Counted from the first letter of the stretch, positions 9,007 through 19,407 are shown. The stretch is 62,608 bases of DNA from Rhodospirillales bacterium (GCA_028281845.1 JANQJD010000013.1:75615-138222), one strand, 5' to 3'. Numbers and translations are program-made. The notes: generated by a model not told the origin, from the letters alone.

Positions 9007-10653
9007 ATGACGTCACACCTCATGAGTGAGGGCTCTAGATGGGAACGGTCAAAGGCAGCCCACTTTCGTGCGCAACTCACTGCTCCAACCCTGACGTTTC
9101 TGATGGAGGCCCATAATGGGCTGTCGGCCCGTGTAGTTGAGGACGCAGGGTTCGAAGGTATATGGGCTTCAGGCCTCTCCATTTCAGCGGCCCTAGGAGT
9201 ACGTGATCGCAATGAGGCTTCGTGGACTCAGGTTCTCGATGTGCTGGAGTTTATGGCAGACGCCACATCGATTCCCATTCTTGTGGATGGTGATACGGGC
9301 TACGGTGACTTTAACAATTTTCGCCGCTTTGTTAAGAAACTCTGCCAAAGGCAGATTGCTGCTGTGTGTATCGAGGATAAATTGTTTCCTAAGATAAATT
9401 CCTTTCTCAATGGTTCTCAGAGCTTGGCCGCAATAGAAGAATTTTGTGGCAAGATCAAAGCAGGTAAAGATAGTCAGACGAATCCTGATTTTTCCATCAT
9501 CGCCCGTGTCGAAGCATTAATTGCTGGTTATGGTCTGGATGAAGCCCTGAAAAGGGCAGAGGCTTACCATGCGGCAGGAGCAGATGGCATTCTGATACAC
9601 TCGAAGAAATCCACTGCTGAGGAGATTTTACATTTCGCCGCCGCATGGAAAAAGCGCGCCCCCTTGCTCATCGCTCCCACGATGTACTATCTCACACCGA
9701 CGGACCATTACCGTCAGACGGGGATTTCAATGTGCATCTGGGCTAATCACAATCTACGTGCCGCACTTGCCGCTATGCGTGACGTGAGTGGCCGCATTTA
9801 TCGTGAGCAGGGATTAGTCGGAGTGGAGGAACACATTGCAAGCATTTCCGACGTTTTTGACATAGCCGGCGAAGCAGAATTAACGGCGGCGGCAAAACGC
9901 TATTTACCCGGTCAACGACGCACCGTGAAAGCTGTAGTGCTAGCCGCTTCCCGCGGCAGCCAGCTTTCAACGCTGACCGCAGATCGACCAAAGTGCATGC
10001 TGGACGTACGTGGTGAGCCTTTGTTGAGGCGACTCGTACGATCTCTGACAGGCGCTGGGGTAAGGGGTGTGACTGTCGTCGCTGGCTACTGTCCTGAAGC
10101 CATCTCCCTTCCAGAAATAGAAAAACTTATAAACGATGCTTATGCCACGACAGGTGAAGCCGCTTCTTTAGCATGTGCGGAACACAAACTATCTGGTGAG
10201 TGCATTCTCTCTTATGGTGACATTCTCTTTCGCGACTATATCTTATCTGAACTCTTACAAACACCTGGAAATATAGTACTCGCAGTAGATAGCACGGCAC
10301 CAGAGAGCGATGTCAAGCGTTCCTCTGACCTTGTTCATTGCACATTACCACACAGTCGCCACTACTTAGACGACAAAGTCGTCGAATTATGCAGTATATC
10401 AACTGCTTTGACAAGAAATAAAATTTGCGGCGAGTGGATTGGGTTGGCTCGATTATCGGCACAAGGGGCGGCTATGGTGCGAACAGAGCTTACCGCCATG
10501 CGCACAGATGGCACGCTTGCTACCGCATCGTTGCCAGATCTTTTTAACCGCCTAGTGGCCAGAGGGTCACCGCCACGGATTGCCTATATCACAGGCCACT
10601 GGTTAGACGTTAACGATGCGTTCGGACTCGCCAGGGCTAGAAATTTCCTGTAG
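9007..10653 (+). CDS. Phosphoenolpyruvate mutase fused to a nucleotidyltransferase
   Basis: Bifunctional phosphonate biosynthesis enzyme. Residues about 10-300 are PEP mutase, which rearranges PEP to phosphonopyruvate and forms the carbon-phosphorus bond. [12 protein letters not shown] opens the domain, DGDTGYGD lies near 94, and the diagnostic [10 protein letters not shown] is at 123-132. Residues about 306-548 are a sugar-phosphate-type nucleotidyltransferase ([12 protein letters not shown], then [17 protein letters not shown]), like the CTP:phosphonate cytidylyltransferase PntC that is often fused to PEP mutase. The product would be a CMP-activated phosphonate such as CMP-aminoethylphosphonate, a headgroup donor. 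ATG 9007 has AAAGG eight bases upstream; the open frame extends to 8893 but adds no family sequence. No phosphonopyruvate decarboxylase or transaminase is in the window. Confidence 0.9.
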   Translation: MTSHLMSEGSRWERSKAAHFRAQLTAPTLTFLMEAHNGLSARVVEDAGFEGIWASGLSISAALGVRDRNEASWTQVLDVLEFMADATSIPILVDGDTGYGDFNNFRRFVKKLCQRQIAAVCIEDKLFPKINSFLNGSQSLAAIEEFCGKIKAGKDSQTNPDFSIIARVEALIAGYGLDEALKRAEAYHAAGADGILIHSKKSTAEEILHFAAAWKKRAPLLIAPTMYYLTPTDHYRQTGISMCIWANHNLRAALAAMRDVSGRIYREQGLVGVEEHIASISDVFDIAGEAELTAAAKRYLPGQRRTVKAVVLAASRGSQLSTLTADRPKCMLDVRGEPLLRRLVRSLTGAGVRGVTVVAGYCPEAISLPEIEKLINDAYATTGEAASLACAEHKLSGECILSYGDILFRDYILSELLQTPGNIVLAVDSTAPESDVKRSSDLVHCTLPHSRHYLDDKVVELCSISTALTRNKICGEWIGLARLSAQGAAMVRTELTAMRTDGTLATASLPDLFNRLVARGSPPRIAYITGHWLDVNDAFGLARARNFL

Positions 10654-10786
10654 GGACAGTGCAGTGCACAGCTTTTTGCGTCTCTTGACAGATATCTTCT
10701 GACAGATCTCTTCTCGAGAGCCCTATTGCAGTGACCACCAAAGAGAGTATGCTGGTGCTCTAGAGTAGCCTGTAGCCTGGCACGAT

Positions 10787-10877
10787 GGAGGGGTGGCCGA
10801 GCGGCCGAAGGCGCACGCCTGGAGAGCGTGTATATGTGAGAAACGTATCGTGGGTTCGAATCCCACCCCCTCCGCCA
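10787..10877 (+). tRNA. tRNA-Ser (anticodon GGA)
   Basis: Class II tRNA with encoded CCA. The acceptor stem GGAGGGG pairs with CCCCTCC, the discriminator is G, the anticodon loop reads CCTGGAGA, and the T arm is GTGGGTTCGAATCCCAC. The long variable arm (about GTGTATATGTGAGAAACGTATC) marks serine. It lies between the PEP mutase gene and the 3' end of rbfA on the other strand, one base from the rbfA stop. Confidence 0.95.
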
Positions 10878-10878
10878 C

Positions 10879-11349
10879 TCACTCATTGTGGTGACGTAGC
10901 GACGTAGCGACTCTCTGCGTCCCCTCTTCTGCGTGAGGTCCAGGAGGAGGCCCCGTGCTGCCAGCCTGTAGATCCCGTAGCACATCCGGTCTGCGCAGAA
11001 TCGCCTCAATATGACTCGCTTCTTCAAAGCGTGTATCAGCCCTGAATGTAAGCTCTGGCACAAATTGCAACGGCACCATACGTGCGATGGCGTGACGAAG
11101 AAAGGGACGGACTCGCCTCAGGCCGGCGAGCATGGCCGTTGAATCACGACCAAAAAGTGGCACCGCAAACACGAGCGCATTTCGCAGATCAGGACTCATC
11201 CGTACTTCTGTAACAGTGAGTCTGCTTTGAAACAATTCAGGAGCACGAAAATCAGTGCGTTCTATCAGTTGAGCAAGTGCATGACGTATAGATTCACCTA
11301 CTCTTAATTGTCTTTGTTCTCGTAACCTAAAAAATAATTTTCGAGTCAT
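10879..11349 (-). CDS. rbfA: 30S ribosome-binding factor RbfA
   Basis: Binds the 30S subunit and helps 16S rRNA 5'-end maturation, notably in the cold. It is recognised from RQLRVGESIRHALAQLI near the start, then VTEVRMSPDLRNALVF and the basic stretch FVPELTFRADTRFEEASHI. It has a C-terminal tail of about 25 residues ending LRHHNE. ATG at 11349 gives the usual N-terminus. A GTG at 11391 overlaps the infB stop as GTGA and would add 14 residues with no family match, but it could allow translational coupling. The usual followers truB and rpsO are absent; the gene instead abuts tRNA-Ser tail to tail. Confidence 0.9.
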   Translation of the reverse strand: MTRKLFFRLREQRQLRVGESIRHALAQLIERTDFRAPELFQSRLTVTEVRMSPDLRNALVFAVPLFGRDSTAMLAGLRRVRPFLRHAIARMVPLQFVPELTFRADTRFEEASHIEAILRRPDVLRDLQAGSTGPPPGPHAEEGTQRVATSLRHHNE

Positions 11350-11387
11350 GAATATATCTCTATAAAATACCTCGTGATCATCAGACT

Positions 11388-13916
11388 TCACAGAGCAGAA
11401 ACAACTTTCTCCATTTCATAGCATTCAACAATGTCATGATCCCGTATGTCGTGAAAATTTTCAAAACACACACCACAATCAAAACCGGCGCGTACTTCGC
11501 GTGTGTCCTCCTTAAATCTTTTAAGCTGTAACAGATTCCCTTCGTGAACAACCACATTATCTCTTAAAAGGCGCACTCTCGCACCCCGCCGAATCAACCC
11601 TTCTGTGACCATGCAACCAGCCACCTTGCCAATGCGGCTGATGGTAAAGACTTGCCGGATCTCGGCGTACCCTAAGAACTTCTCCCGGTAAGTTGGTTCT
11701 AACATACCAGAGAGTACTGCTCGTATGTCATCGGCTACGTTATAGATGACAGAATAATACCGAATCTCAACATCATCCCGACGGGCCATTTCTCTAGCCT
11801 GCGGATTAGCACGGACGTTGAAGCCAACAATCAAGGCCTGCGATGCCTTAGCAAGAGTCACATCAGATTCGTTAATCCCACCAACTGAGGAATGTAAAAC
11901 ACGTACTTTTGCACTGCTTGTACAGAGTTTCCCTAATGTACTGAGGAGAGCTTCAACTGTTCCTTGTACATCACATTTGATAACAACAGAAAGTTCTTTA
12001 GAATCTCCAGTACGGATACGGGTAAACATTTCTTGCAGAGTGCTGCGGCCGCTCTGAACATGTTGCGTTTCACGTTGTTTGCGCTGGCGATAACTGGCAA
12101 TCTCACGTGCTCTCATCTCATCTTCAACCACAATAAAATCGTCACCAGCATCTGGTGCGGCCTGAAAGCCTAGTACTTCAACGGGGACTGCAGGACCTGC
12201 CTGCTCCACACGCCGTCCTCTATCATCCAGCATGGCACGAACGCGTCCCCACTCTTTGCCCCCGACAAACACGTCACCGGTCTTGAGCGTTCCACGCTGG
12301 ACTAGAACTGTTGCCACAGAGCCACGCCCCTTTTCCACACGCGCTTCGATGATCGTTCCTATCGCGGAACGCTCCGGATTGGCTTTGAGATCCAGTATTT
12401 CTGCTTGCAATAGCACAGCCTCCTCTAGTCTGTCGAGATTCAACCGATTCTTTGCTGAAACCTCGACGGACAAGACATCACCGCCGTGGCTTTCCAGCAC
12501 AACACCATGCTGCAGGAGGTCGGTGCGCACACGTTCCGGATTGGCTTCCGGTCGATCAAGCTTGTTAATGGCGACGACGACGGGGACTCCAGCAGCACGG
12601 GCGTGACGTATTGCCTCAATGGTCTGCGGCATCACGCCATCATCTGCAGCGACGACTAGAACAACAATATCTGTTACTTTTGCACCGCGGGCTCGCATGG
12701 CGGTGAAAGCTTCATGTCCTGGCGTATCAATGAACGTAATGTGTTGCCCAGTCGGTAAAGCCACTTGGTAGGCTCCAATGTGTTGAGTAATGCCACCTGC
12801 TTCCCCTGAAACAACGTCTGTCTGCCGTAAGGCATCCAGTAGAGAAGTCTTGCCATGATCCACATGACCCATAACCGTGACTACGGGTGCCCGCGGCATA
12901 AGCTGATCTGCCATGTCTTCAGGCCCTAGTACGCCCTCCTCAATGTCCGCATCAGCGACTCGCTTTGAGAGGTGGCCAAACTCACTTACAACTAGTTCAG
13001 CTGTATCTGCATCAATAGATTGATTTATAGTTGCCATCACACCTACACGCATCAAAACCTTGATAACGTTGGCCCCACGTTCTGCCATACGGTTAGCCAA
13101 TTCTTGTACAGTGATGGCTTCAGGAATCACGACATCGCGGACTACCTTCTCATTAGACTTTTGTTGCAGAATGTGTTTGCGGCGTTCTTTTTCCTGGGCG
13201 CGTCGCAGAGCGGCAATGGATCTCCCTCGTTGAGAACGATCCTCATCGTCCAGAGCCGATGTCACAGTAAGCTTAGCAGAACGACGCCGTGCTTCGCGTT
13301 TAGCGGCAGGTTGCTTTGTCTGAGGAGACCGTTGTCCTTTCTTCCGCTCCCCTTCTTCTTCGTCTTCTTCCAACATGACACGAGAGCGACTCAATTCTGT
13401 GCTACTTTTCTCTCCTCCCGTGCGCTTCTCCTCACCCTGTTTTCGCCCCCCCTCTGATCTGCTCTTCTCTCTTGGAGGAGCAACGGCCATGTTCCCAGGC
13501 ACGTTCTGTTCCATCGCCTGTTGATCGGCCTTGCGTTTTTTCTCTTCCTCTTCAGCCGCCCGGCGGCGATTTTCTTCTTCTTCCTTGAGTCTCGCTTCCT
13601 CCTCTGCCCGCCGACGTGCCTCTGCTTCTGCCTTTTGCTGGGCAGCTTCTTTTAAAGCGCGCATACGGCTCGCTTTTTCCTGTGCTGTTAGATCTCCATT
13701 TCCACTAGAAATTGTAAAAAGTACATCTTCAGTGGCATGAACATCGCCACCTGTAGAGAAATGACCTTGAATACTTCGCTTTTTGCGAACCTCAACAGCG
13801 ACAACCTTGGAACGGCCGTGAGAAAAGCTTTGGCGTACCTGACCGGCATCTACCGTTTTCCTGAGCTCAAGTCTTCTCTTAGGCGACAAGGACAATTTAT
13901 GGTTTTTCTCGTTCAT
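11388..13916 (-). CDS. infB: Translation initiation factor IF-2
   Basis: GTPase that places initiator fMet-tRNA on the ribosome. 842 aa. The first 60 residues are the alpha-type N-terminal region. A long charged Glu/Arg/Lys/Ala helix spans about 75-260 ([20 protein letters not shown] type), then the IF2_N module (about 265-315), then the GTPase domain with [10 protein letters not shown] at 348-357, DTPGHEAF and NKLD. The C-terminal half holds the beta-barrel and fMet-tRNA binding domains, with the conserved [11 protein letters not shown]. Encoded between ylxR and rbfA in the conserved nusA operon. Confidence 0.97.
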   Translation of the reverse strand: MNEKNHKLSLSPKRRLELRKTVDAGQVRQSFSHGRSKVVAVEVRKKRSIQGHFSTGGDVHATEDVLFTISSGNGDLTAQEKASRMRALKEAAQQKAEAEARRRAEEEARLKEEEENRRRAAEEEEKKRKADQQAMEQNVPGNMAVAPPREKSRSEGGRKQGEEKRTGGEKSSTELSRSRVMLEEDEEEGERKKGQRSPQTKQPAAKREARRRSAKLTVTSALDDEDRSQRGRSIAALRRAQEKERRKHILQQKSNEKVVRDVVIPEAITVQELANRMAERGANVIKVLMRVGVMATINQSIDADTAELVVSEFGHLSKRVADADIEEGVLGPEDMADQLMPRAPVVTVMGHVDHGKTSLLDALRQTDVVSGEAGGITQHIGAYQVALPTGQHITFIDTPGHEAFTAMRARGAKVTDIVVLVVAADDGVMPQTIEAIRHARAAGVPVVVAINKLDRPEANPERVRTDLLQHGVVLESHGGDVLSVEVSAKNRLNLDRLEEAVLLQAEILDLKANPERSAIGTIIEARVEKGRGSVATVLVQRGTLKTGDVFVGGKEWGRVRAMLDDRGRRVEQAGPAVPVEVLGFQAAPDAGDDFIVVEDEMRAREIASYRQRKQRETQHVQSGRSTLQEMFTRIRTGDSKELSVVIKCDVQGTVEALLSTLGKLCTSSAKVRVLHSSVGGINESDVTLAKASQALIVGFNVRANPQAREMARRDDVEIRYYSVIYNVADDIRAVLSGMLEPTYREKFLGYAEIRQVFTISRIGKVAGCMVTEGLIRRGARVRLLRDNVVVHEGNLLQLKRFKEDTREVRAGFDCGVCFENFHDIRDHDIVECYEMEKVVSAL

Positions 13917-14027
13917 GGAGCTCCAGCTTTTCTTTGGCGCATATCAAAAAAACACGCATATCAAAAATTCAAACATTGACCGCATTTCACGATGCCGCAA
14001 GATGCCGAAAAATGCTCTCTGATCTGA

Positions 14028-14642
14028 TTAGACATATCCACTAAGCCCGCGATAGCACGCAAGACGACTCGCCTCTAACAACAAGATTTCTGCCATATGA
14101 CCTGTTTTCACTGCCACGCGCACAACCTCTGAACGACCAAGTGCCGCTCCTAATGCACGAAAATTAAATAGTCTCACAACTGGTAAAATATCCCCTAGAT
14201 GTCTGAGTCCTCTACCAGGAAAACCATCATATGCTTCTATCAAAAAAGAAATTTGCCCAGCTTTCACGGCTGCGACAACTCTTTCATATCCGAAAATCAC
14301 AACTCCCGCGCGCCTTCCCAAACCGACAAAATCAAGGACATGGCGCACAAGCAAATCATCAACATGCTCCGCTAAATCTACAGAAACGGCGACAGGCTGA
14401 CGCGCCGCTTTGGCGAAGACTCTCCTCGCCATTGCCGCTTCTAACACCTCGCGACGCGCACTTAACCACAAACCCCGTCCCGGCAGCTTTGCCTTAACAT
14501 CGGGAACTACTTGCGCCTCTGGCCCAATCACAAAGCGAATCATCGCGGCTTGCTGTTGGTTGACTCTGCTCACCAAACATCTCCGTGTCGCAATGTGCCG
14601 CCGTCCTGGCTGAAAAGACCCCTGTACAACACGCTCCATCAT
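14028..14642 (-). CDS. YlxR-family RNA-binding protein fused to an L7Ae-like domain
   Basis: A 204-aa protein between nusA and infB, the position of ylxR (DUF448) in alphaproteobacteria. Residues about 15-80 match YlxR: RRCLVSR, then RFVIGPEAQVVPDVKAKLPGRG and LWLSA. Residues about 105-190 (LDFVGLGRRAGVVIFGYERV, then AVKAGQISFLIEA) look like the L7Ae/YlxQ RNA-binding fold, so this is a YlxR-YlxQ fusion as is common in alphaproteobacteria. Exact function is not established; RNA binding linked to translation or transcription is expected. The start is the first of two tandem ATGs. Confidence 0.85.
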   Translation of the reverse strand: MMERVVQGSFQPGRRHIATRRCLVSRVNQQQAAMIRFVIGPEAQVVPDVKAKLPGRGLWLSARREVLEAAMARRVFAKAARQPVAVSVDLAEHVDDLLVRHVLDFVGLGRRAGVVIFGYERVVAAVKAGQISFLIEAYDGFPGRGLRHLGDILPVVRLFNFRALGAALGRSEVVRVAVKTGHMAEILLLEASRLACYRGLSGYV

Positions 14643-14724
14643 GTGGCTTTATGTTATGACTATTCTACTAAATGACTATTCTACTAATACTAACATCATC
14701 CCAATTTTCCCTCTGTTCATCCGG

Positions 14725-16257
14725 TCAGCTCCTCTCCACAGTGTTCGTCTTCGCATCGAACCAGTGTGCCCGTGCCGCCATGATGATCTCTGCTGCATCT
14801 TCTACCGTAATATTCTCAGAGCCCAGAATATCCATCAGCTCATCTGTCGCAAGGTCCGCCACATCATCTAAAGTTTTAATACCCTTTCTTCCCAATATTA
14901 TTAACATAGGTTGTGTTAGTCCCTTGAGAACAGCTACGGAATCGTTTACTCCTAGCTCTCTACGCTGTCTATCATACTTTCTATTCTGTTCTTCTAAAAA
15001 AACAATTGCACGTTGTTGTAGTTCAGCAGCAACACCTTCGTCAAATGCCTCAATATTCGCAAGCTCTCCTAATGGGATATAGGCTATTTCTTCTACTGTA
15101 CTGAACCCCTCGGCAACGAGCAAATGAGCGATCACATCATCAACATAAAGCGCCTCAATAAACAGCTTAGTTCGACTCTTGAGATCTTCCTGACGGCGTT
15201 CTGACTCCTCAGCTTCTGTGAGAATGTCAATCTCCCAGCCAGTTAACTGCGAGGCAAGACGAACGTTTTGCCCCCTTCTACCAATCGCAAGAGAAAGCTG
15301 GTCGTCTGGTACGACGACCTCAATCCTTTTTGCCTCTTCGTCCAGTACAACCTTAGCGACCTCAGCCGGGGCCAGGGCATTCACAACGCAAGTAGCCGGA
15401 TCTGTGGACCACTGAATGATATCGATCTTCTCGCCTTGCAGTTCTTGAACAACAGCCTGCACCCTACTGCCACGCATGCCAACGCAGGCCCCGACTGGAT
15501 CGATGGAGGAATCATTGGACATGACAGCAATTTTTGCCCGTGATCCTGGGTCACGGGCCACGGCGCGTATTTCAATGATACTGTCATAAATCTCTGGCAC
15601 TTCCTGGGCAAAGAGCCTCGCCATAAATTGTGGATGAGTCCGCGAAAGAAAAATTTGTGGTCCTCGCACTTCCTGACGGACATCGTAGATATAGGCACGT
15701 ACGCGATCGCCGTTCTTAAAATGCTCCCGTGGAATCAGCTCATCGCGTCGCAACATAGCTTCTGCCCGCCCCAGATCCACAATGACATTGCCAAACTCCG
15801 TTCGTTTGACAAGACCATGCACGATTTCTGCGACGCGATGTTTGTACTCCTCATACTGGCGCTGTCTCTCGGCATCTCTTACCTTTTGGACAATAACCTG
15901 TTTCGCGATCTGGGCAGCAATCCGTCCAAAATCTATTGGTGGTAGAGAATCAATAAGAAATTCACCTATGCCAACATTAGGCTTGATACATCGAGCCTGC
16001 ACGAGACTCACCTGCGTGATTTCGTTTTCGACGGTTTCCACTACTTCTGTGAAGCGAGCCAGTCGAATCTCTCCCGTGCGACGGTCTATGTGAGCACGAA
16101 TGTCGTGCTCATGCCCATACTTTGAACGACCAGCCTTCTGGACAGCCTGCTCCATAGCCTCGAGTACTTCCTCGCGGTCTATACCCTTGTCACGTGCCAC
16201 GGAGTCTGCCACTTGCAGAAGTTCCGGGCGAGGAAGTGCTGCAGCCCTATCTATCAC
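14725..16257 (-). CDS. nusA: Transcription termination/antitermination factor NusA
   Basis: Binds RNA polymerase and nascent RNA to control pausing, termination and antitermination. The N-terminal RNAP-binding domain covers about 1-130, the S1 domain about 135-200 (VNGLVKRTEFGNVIVDLGR-like), two KH domains about 230-345 (GACVGMRGSRVQAVVQELQG, then AIGRRGQNVRLASQL), and two acidic C-terminal repeats lie after 360. 510 aa. The start is GTG at 16257, with AGGG six bases upstream. It overlaps the 3' end of rimP by 11 bases, so the two are translationally linked. Confidence 0.97.
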   Translation of the reverse strand: MIDRAAALPRPELLQVADSVARDKGIDREEVLEAMEQAVQKAGRSKYGHEHDIRAHIDRRTGEIRLARFTEVVETVENEITQVSLVQARCIKPNVGIGEFLIDSLPPIDFGRIAAQIAKQVIVQKVRDAERQRQYEEYKHRVAEIVHGLVKRTEFGNVIVDLGRAEAMLRRDELIPREHFKNGDRVRAYIYDVRQEVRGPQIFLSRTHPQFMARLFAQEVPEIYDSIIEIRAVARDPGSRAKIAVMSNDSSIDPVGACVGMRGSRVQAVVQELQGEKIDIIQWSTDPATCVVNALAPAEVAKVVLDEEAKRIEVVVPDDQLSLAIGRRGQNVRLASQLTGWEIDILTEAEESERRQEDLKSRTKLFIEALYVDDVIAHLLVAEGFSTVEEIAYIPLGELANIEAFDEGVAAELQQRAIVFLEEQNRKYDRQRRELGVNDSVAVLKGLTQPMLIILGRKGIKTLDDVADLATDELMDILGSENITVEDAAEIIMAARAHWFDAKTNTVERS

Positions 16258-16834
16258 GTGTGCCCTGCTCTTTTAGATTCCCGTTCCTGACTCTTGTTTG
16301 TTTGGCGATTCCTCTCTCTTTCCTTCTGCTGTGTCGCTCTTTGCGCTGTGCAGCCGCCTGTTCCTCTGTGAAGACCAGTTTTGCCTTTGCCACTTCAGTA
16401 TGGGGAATGTCCACCTCTCTCCCTTCATGTAGCGCAAGACGTACAGCCCCGTCTGCGCTCATTCCCAGCAATCGGCCACGGAATCGACGACGTCCAGCAA
16501 TAGACCGCCATGTCTCCAGTCGTGTCTCAAACCCGGCAAAGCGTGAAAAATCCCCAAGTCTAGTGAGTGGTCTCTCCAGACCTGGCGAACTCACTTCAAG
16601 CACATAGGGCCATCGAATCAGATCAGCGACGTCCAGAACAGCCGATACTGCCCTGGAGAGACGAGCACAGTCATCAACACTCATAGCTGCACGATCCTGA
16701 CGCTCAGCCATCACCTGCAAGATACGGCTCCCCTTCCCTTGGATCAAGACACGCACAAGCTCGTAACCCATGCCTTCTAGAGTTGGCAGAACTAACGCCG
16801 CAATCTTTCGTTCCATCACCAAATCCAAGAGCAT
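16247..16834 (-). CDS. rimP: Ribosome maturation factor RimP
   Basis: Needed for 30S subunit assembly. It is recognised by the N-terminal stretch LEGMGYELVRV, the central VLEVSSPGLERPLTRLGDF (the most conserved RimP motif) and the downstream SH3-like part with RFRGRLLGMSADGAVRL. ATG 16834 is preferred because a strong AGGAGGGGGA precedes it and the protein then starts close to the family N-terminus (195 aa). The open frame runs to 16909 through a hydrophobic stretch I consider untranslated. The tail is very basic (RKERHSRRKERG). The 3' end overlaps nusA. Confidence 0.92.
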   Translation of the reverse strand: MLLDLVMERKIAALVLPTLEGMGYELVRVLIQGKGSRILQVMAERQDRAAMSVDDCARLSRAVSAVLDVADLIRWPYVLEVSSPGLERPLTRLGDFSRFAGFETRLETWRSIAGRRRFRGRLLGMSADGAVRLALHEGREVDIPHTEVAKAKLVFTEEQAAAQRKERHSRRKERGIAKQTRVRNGNLKEQGTRDR

Positions 16835-16912
16835 TCCCCCTCCTGCCTCACACTTGCAGCCTAAGAGGATCAGGCCTGAAACAAAAAGCGTGAACGGCAA
16901 GCGTGTCATCCA

Positions 16913-17641
16913 TCATATTTGAATAATAACATTATCTGCTCTCTCTTCAAAGCTCTTTGAAAAGAGTCGCGGCTTACGCTCAAAACGCAAATAGAACGAG
17001 CACCTCCCCGCGCGCAGGGCTTTAGCCTCGTAGCGTGTTGCAATCCAATCTGCTGGAGGGTGCCGCCAGTCATCTGGAACACGCGCTAACCAATGAAAGG
17101 CTGGATGTACAGGTATGCGTTCTAAAATCCAGCGCAGACAAACGATATCATCGCTGGCAATCCGTAACTCACAATTGTCATGAAGAAGCCGTGCGAGAGC
17201 ATCGAGGCTAGCGGTAGTGATAAAGCGGCGGCGTATATGCCGCTTTTTCGGCCACGGGTCAGGAAAGAGTAGAAAAACACGCTCTAAACAGTCATCAGGC
17301 AGTATTTTCAGCAGTAGACGAACATCCTCTGGAAACAGACGTACGTTTGAAAGGTTGCGAGTATGGAGGTGTGCAAGAGTGCTCGCAATGCCATTGAGAA
17401 AAACATCGCAACCTATGAACCCCACGTCTGGATTACGACTAGCCTGAGCAGCTAAGTGCTCGCCACTGCCAAAGCCTATCTCAAGCCACAGCGCTCTTGG
17501 TCTGACTGGAAACAATACCCATGGGTTGATGGCCTCCTCTAAACGTGGGATAGCAATCTGGGGAAGAAAAGTGTCGAGCAGTGCCAGGCGTTTTTTGCTA
17601 AGGCGCCTGCCTCGACGTCTCCCGTATGTACACGTGAAAAT
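16913..17641 (-). CDS. trmB: tRNA (guanine-N7)-methyltransferase, apparent ATT start
   Basis: SAM-dependent enzyme that methylates G46 in tRNA variable loops. The core motifs are LWLEIGFGSGEHLAAQA (SAM site), VFLLFPDPWPKKRH and DWIATRYEAKA. A canonical start is available only at TTG 17515, but that would cut off family sequence. Upstream codons in the same frame read TYGRRRGRRLSKKRLALLDT then FLPQIAIPRLEEAINPWV, which is typical alphaproteobacterial TrmB. The frame is closed by TGA at 17651-17653. Between that stop and the homologous segment there is no ATG, GTG or TTG. An ATT at 17641 sits six bases after GAGGG, so I annotate 242 aa from ATT. A sequencing error or frameshift near 17640 is the alternative. 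Confidence 0.8.
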   Translation of the reverse strand: MFTCTYGRRRGRRLSKKRLALLDTFLPQIAIPRLEEAINPWVLFPVRPRALWLEIGFGSGEHLAAQASRNPDVGFIGCDVFLNGIASTLAHLHTRNLSNVRLFPEDVRLLLKILPDDCLERVFLLFPDPWPKKRHIRRRFITTASLDALARLLHDNCELRIASDDIVCLRWILERIPVHPAFHWLARVPDDWRHPPADWIATRYEAKALRAGRCSFYLRFERKPRLFSKSFEERADNVIIQI

Positions 17642-17663
17642 AGTAATCCCTCATGTAGAATTA

Positions 17664-18857
17664 TCAACCAAAGACAGTCCTTAATGATTCGACGAGATCA
17701 GTCCGTTCCCATGAAAAGCCACCATCGTGTTCCGGTACACGACCAAAATGGCCGTAAGCAGCAGTGCGAGCATAGATCGGTTTGTTAAGTCCAAGATGTT
17801 CACGGATACCACGCGGACTCAAATCCATTAATTCCTGGAGAACAGCAGACAAGCGTTCTTCGTCTACATGACCTGTGCCCTGGGTGTCGACATAAACAGA
17901 TAACGGCCGCGTCATACCAATGGCATAGGATAACTGTATCAAACAACGTCGAGCAAGACCAGCAGCAACAACATTCTTAGCAAGATAACGAGTAGCATAA
18001 GCTGCAGATCGATCTACTTTACTTGGATCTTTTCCTGAAAAAGCACCTCCTCCGTGTGGGGCAGCACCTCCATATGTATCTACGATAATTTTACGGCCGG
18101 TCAGACCACAGTCACCATCCGGCCCACCAATGACAAAACGGCCTGTGGGATTGACATAGAAGTGAGCCTCTTCACACATCCAGCCAGCCGGCAGAATTTT
18201 CAGGACATGGGGGCGGACAAGCTCACGTACCTTCGCTTGTGAAAGGTCTGGACCATGTTGTGTTGAGACTACGACGGAGCGTGCTCGTACCGGCTGGCCA
18301 TTCATGTATTGCAGAGTCACTTGACTTTTCGCATCAGGTCCTAAAACTGACGCTTCACCTCTGTGCCGCGCCTCGGCGAGTGACCGCAGAATGGCATGGG
18401 CAAACTGAATTGGCGCTGGCATTAACTCCGGTGTCTCGTTACAAGCATAGCCGAACATGATCCCCTGGTCACCAGCACCTTCATCTTTATAGGCTGCCGC
18501 ATCAACACCTCTGGCAATATCAATGGATTGCTGGTGCACGCGTACGAGGACATCCATCGTCTTCCAGTGGAAACCGTCCTGTTCATATCCTATACCGCGA
18601 ACAGCTTTTCGTGCAGTTTCTATCATTACGTCAGTTGCAACCGGACCTCGCACTTCCCCTGCTAAAATAACACAATTAGTAGTTGCAAGACTTTCTACTG
18701 CAACCCTAGAATATGGATCAGCCGTCATGAATGTATCAAGAATGGCATCTGATATACAGTCGCACACTTTATCTGGATGCCCTTCAGAAACGGACTCGCT
18801 CGTGAACAAGTAGTTCGACTTCACCACGTCTCGTGCTCCGTCACTAGATGGAGTCAT
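17664..18857 (-). CDS. metK: S-adenosylmethionine synthase
   Basis: Makes S-adenosylmethionine from methionine and ATP. 397 aa. Motifs are [20 protein letters not shown] (N-terminal), [12 protein letters not shown] (ATP binding) and [19 protein letters not shown] (triphosphate loop). ATG 18857 starts 18 residues ahead of the conserved region. It is the first gene of the minus-strand metK-trmB-rimP-nusA-ylxR-infB-rbfA run, and its product is the methyl donor for the next gene. The long leader upstream (to 19669) contains an inverted repeat but no SAM riboswitch class I could recognise. Confidence 0.97.
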   Translation of the reverse strand: MTPSSDGARDVVKSNYLFTSESVSEGHPDKVCDCISDAILDTFMTADPYSRVAVESLATTNCVILAGEVRGPVATDVMIETARKAVRGIGYEQDGFHWKTMDVLVRVHQQSIDIARGVDAAAYKDEGAGDQGIMFGYACNETPELMPAPIQFAHAILRSLAEARHRGEASVLGPDAKSQVTLQYMNGQPVRARSVVVSTQHGPDLSQAKVRELVRPHVLKILPAGWMCEEAHFYVNPTGRFVIGGPDGDCGLTGRKIIVDTYGGAAPHGGGAFSGKDPSKVDRSAAYATRYLAKNVVAAGLARRCLIQLSYAIGMTRPLSVYVDTQGTGHVDEERLSAVLQELMDLSPRGIREHLGLNKPIYARTAAYGHFGRVPEHDGGFSWERTDLVESLRTVFG

Positions 18858-18920
18858 TGGGGATGGCCATGGATATATGGCAAAGCTCCGCGCTCATCGT
18901 CAACAGGTGATCGCCGCGGA

Positions 18921-18948
18921 CTCTTTGGCGTGCGCTTTTCCCAAAGAG
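18921..18948 (-). promoter_or_regulatory. Inverted repeat in the metK leader
   Basis: CTCTTTGG at 18921-18928 and CCAAAGAG at 18941-18948 form a perfect 8-bp stem with a 12-base loop, 63 bases upstream of the metK ATG. The flanking GCGTGCG and CGTGCGTTTTTCCCAAG segments partly repeat each other. It could be a leader hairpin or a protein-binding site. No U-tract follows it on either strand, so it is not a simple terminator. Confidence 0.4.
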
Positions 18949-19211
18949 CCGTGCGTTTTTCCCAAGGAAATATCCCATGATCAAGAGGAGTGGTCCTTGC
19001 TGTTTGGGCATGGCTCTGACTGCTAGGGCCACATGGCCAGCGCAATCTGAGCAATAACGTAACTGATTGAGAGAAAATGAGCCGCTCGCTGCAGATAGGA
19101 TCCTGAAATACAATTAAAAATATTATAATTTTTATATAAATATCAATTATGATAGATGTGCTATTATAATAAATATTGTCAATTGTTATAAAATAAATAA
19201 TAAACACTTAA

Positions 19212-19223
19212 TGATAATTATCA
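19212..19223. promoter_or_regulatory. TGATAATTATCA palindrome in AT-rich spacer
   Basis: A perfect 12-bp palindrome, TGATAATTATCA, in the metK/maoC spacer. It resembles half of a Fur-type operator (GATAAT elements) but also could arise by chance in AT-rich DNA. No regulator gene is nearby. Confidence 0.2.
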
Positions 19224-19365
19224 AATACCACAAAGATATTTTGTAAGCGAAAGCAGTCTTCAGCAAACTCAGAGAATTGATAAGGGGATGACAGGCCTCT
19301 TATAAGGCAATTTGATTATTTATTTTCTCGTAAAAGAGGTAGAATTATTTTTCAGACATGGTCTT

Positions 19366-19407
19366 TTTCATTAGAGAGATGCTCTCTTTCATTAGAGAGA
19401 TGCTCTC
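19366..19407. repeat. 21-bp perfect tandem duplication
   Basis: A 21-bp unit beginning TTTCATTAGAGAG and ending ATGCTCTC occurs twice without change (19366-19386 and 19387-19407). Each unit contains AGAGAG-ATG-CTCTC, a small inverted repeat, and a degenerate further copy (AGAGAGATGCGCTCT) follows near 19419. The unit could form serial hairpins in RNA. It lies about 260 bp upstream of the MaoC gene. Confidence 0.75.
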
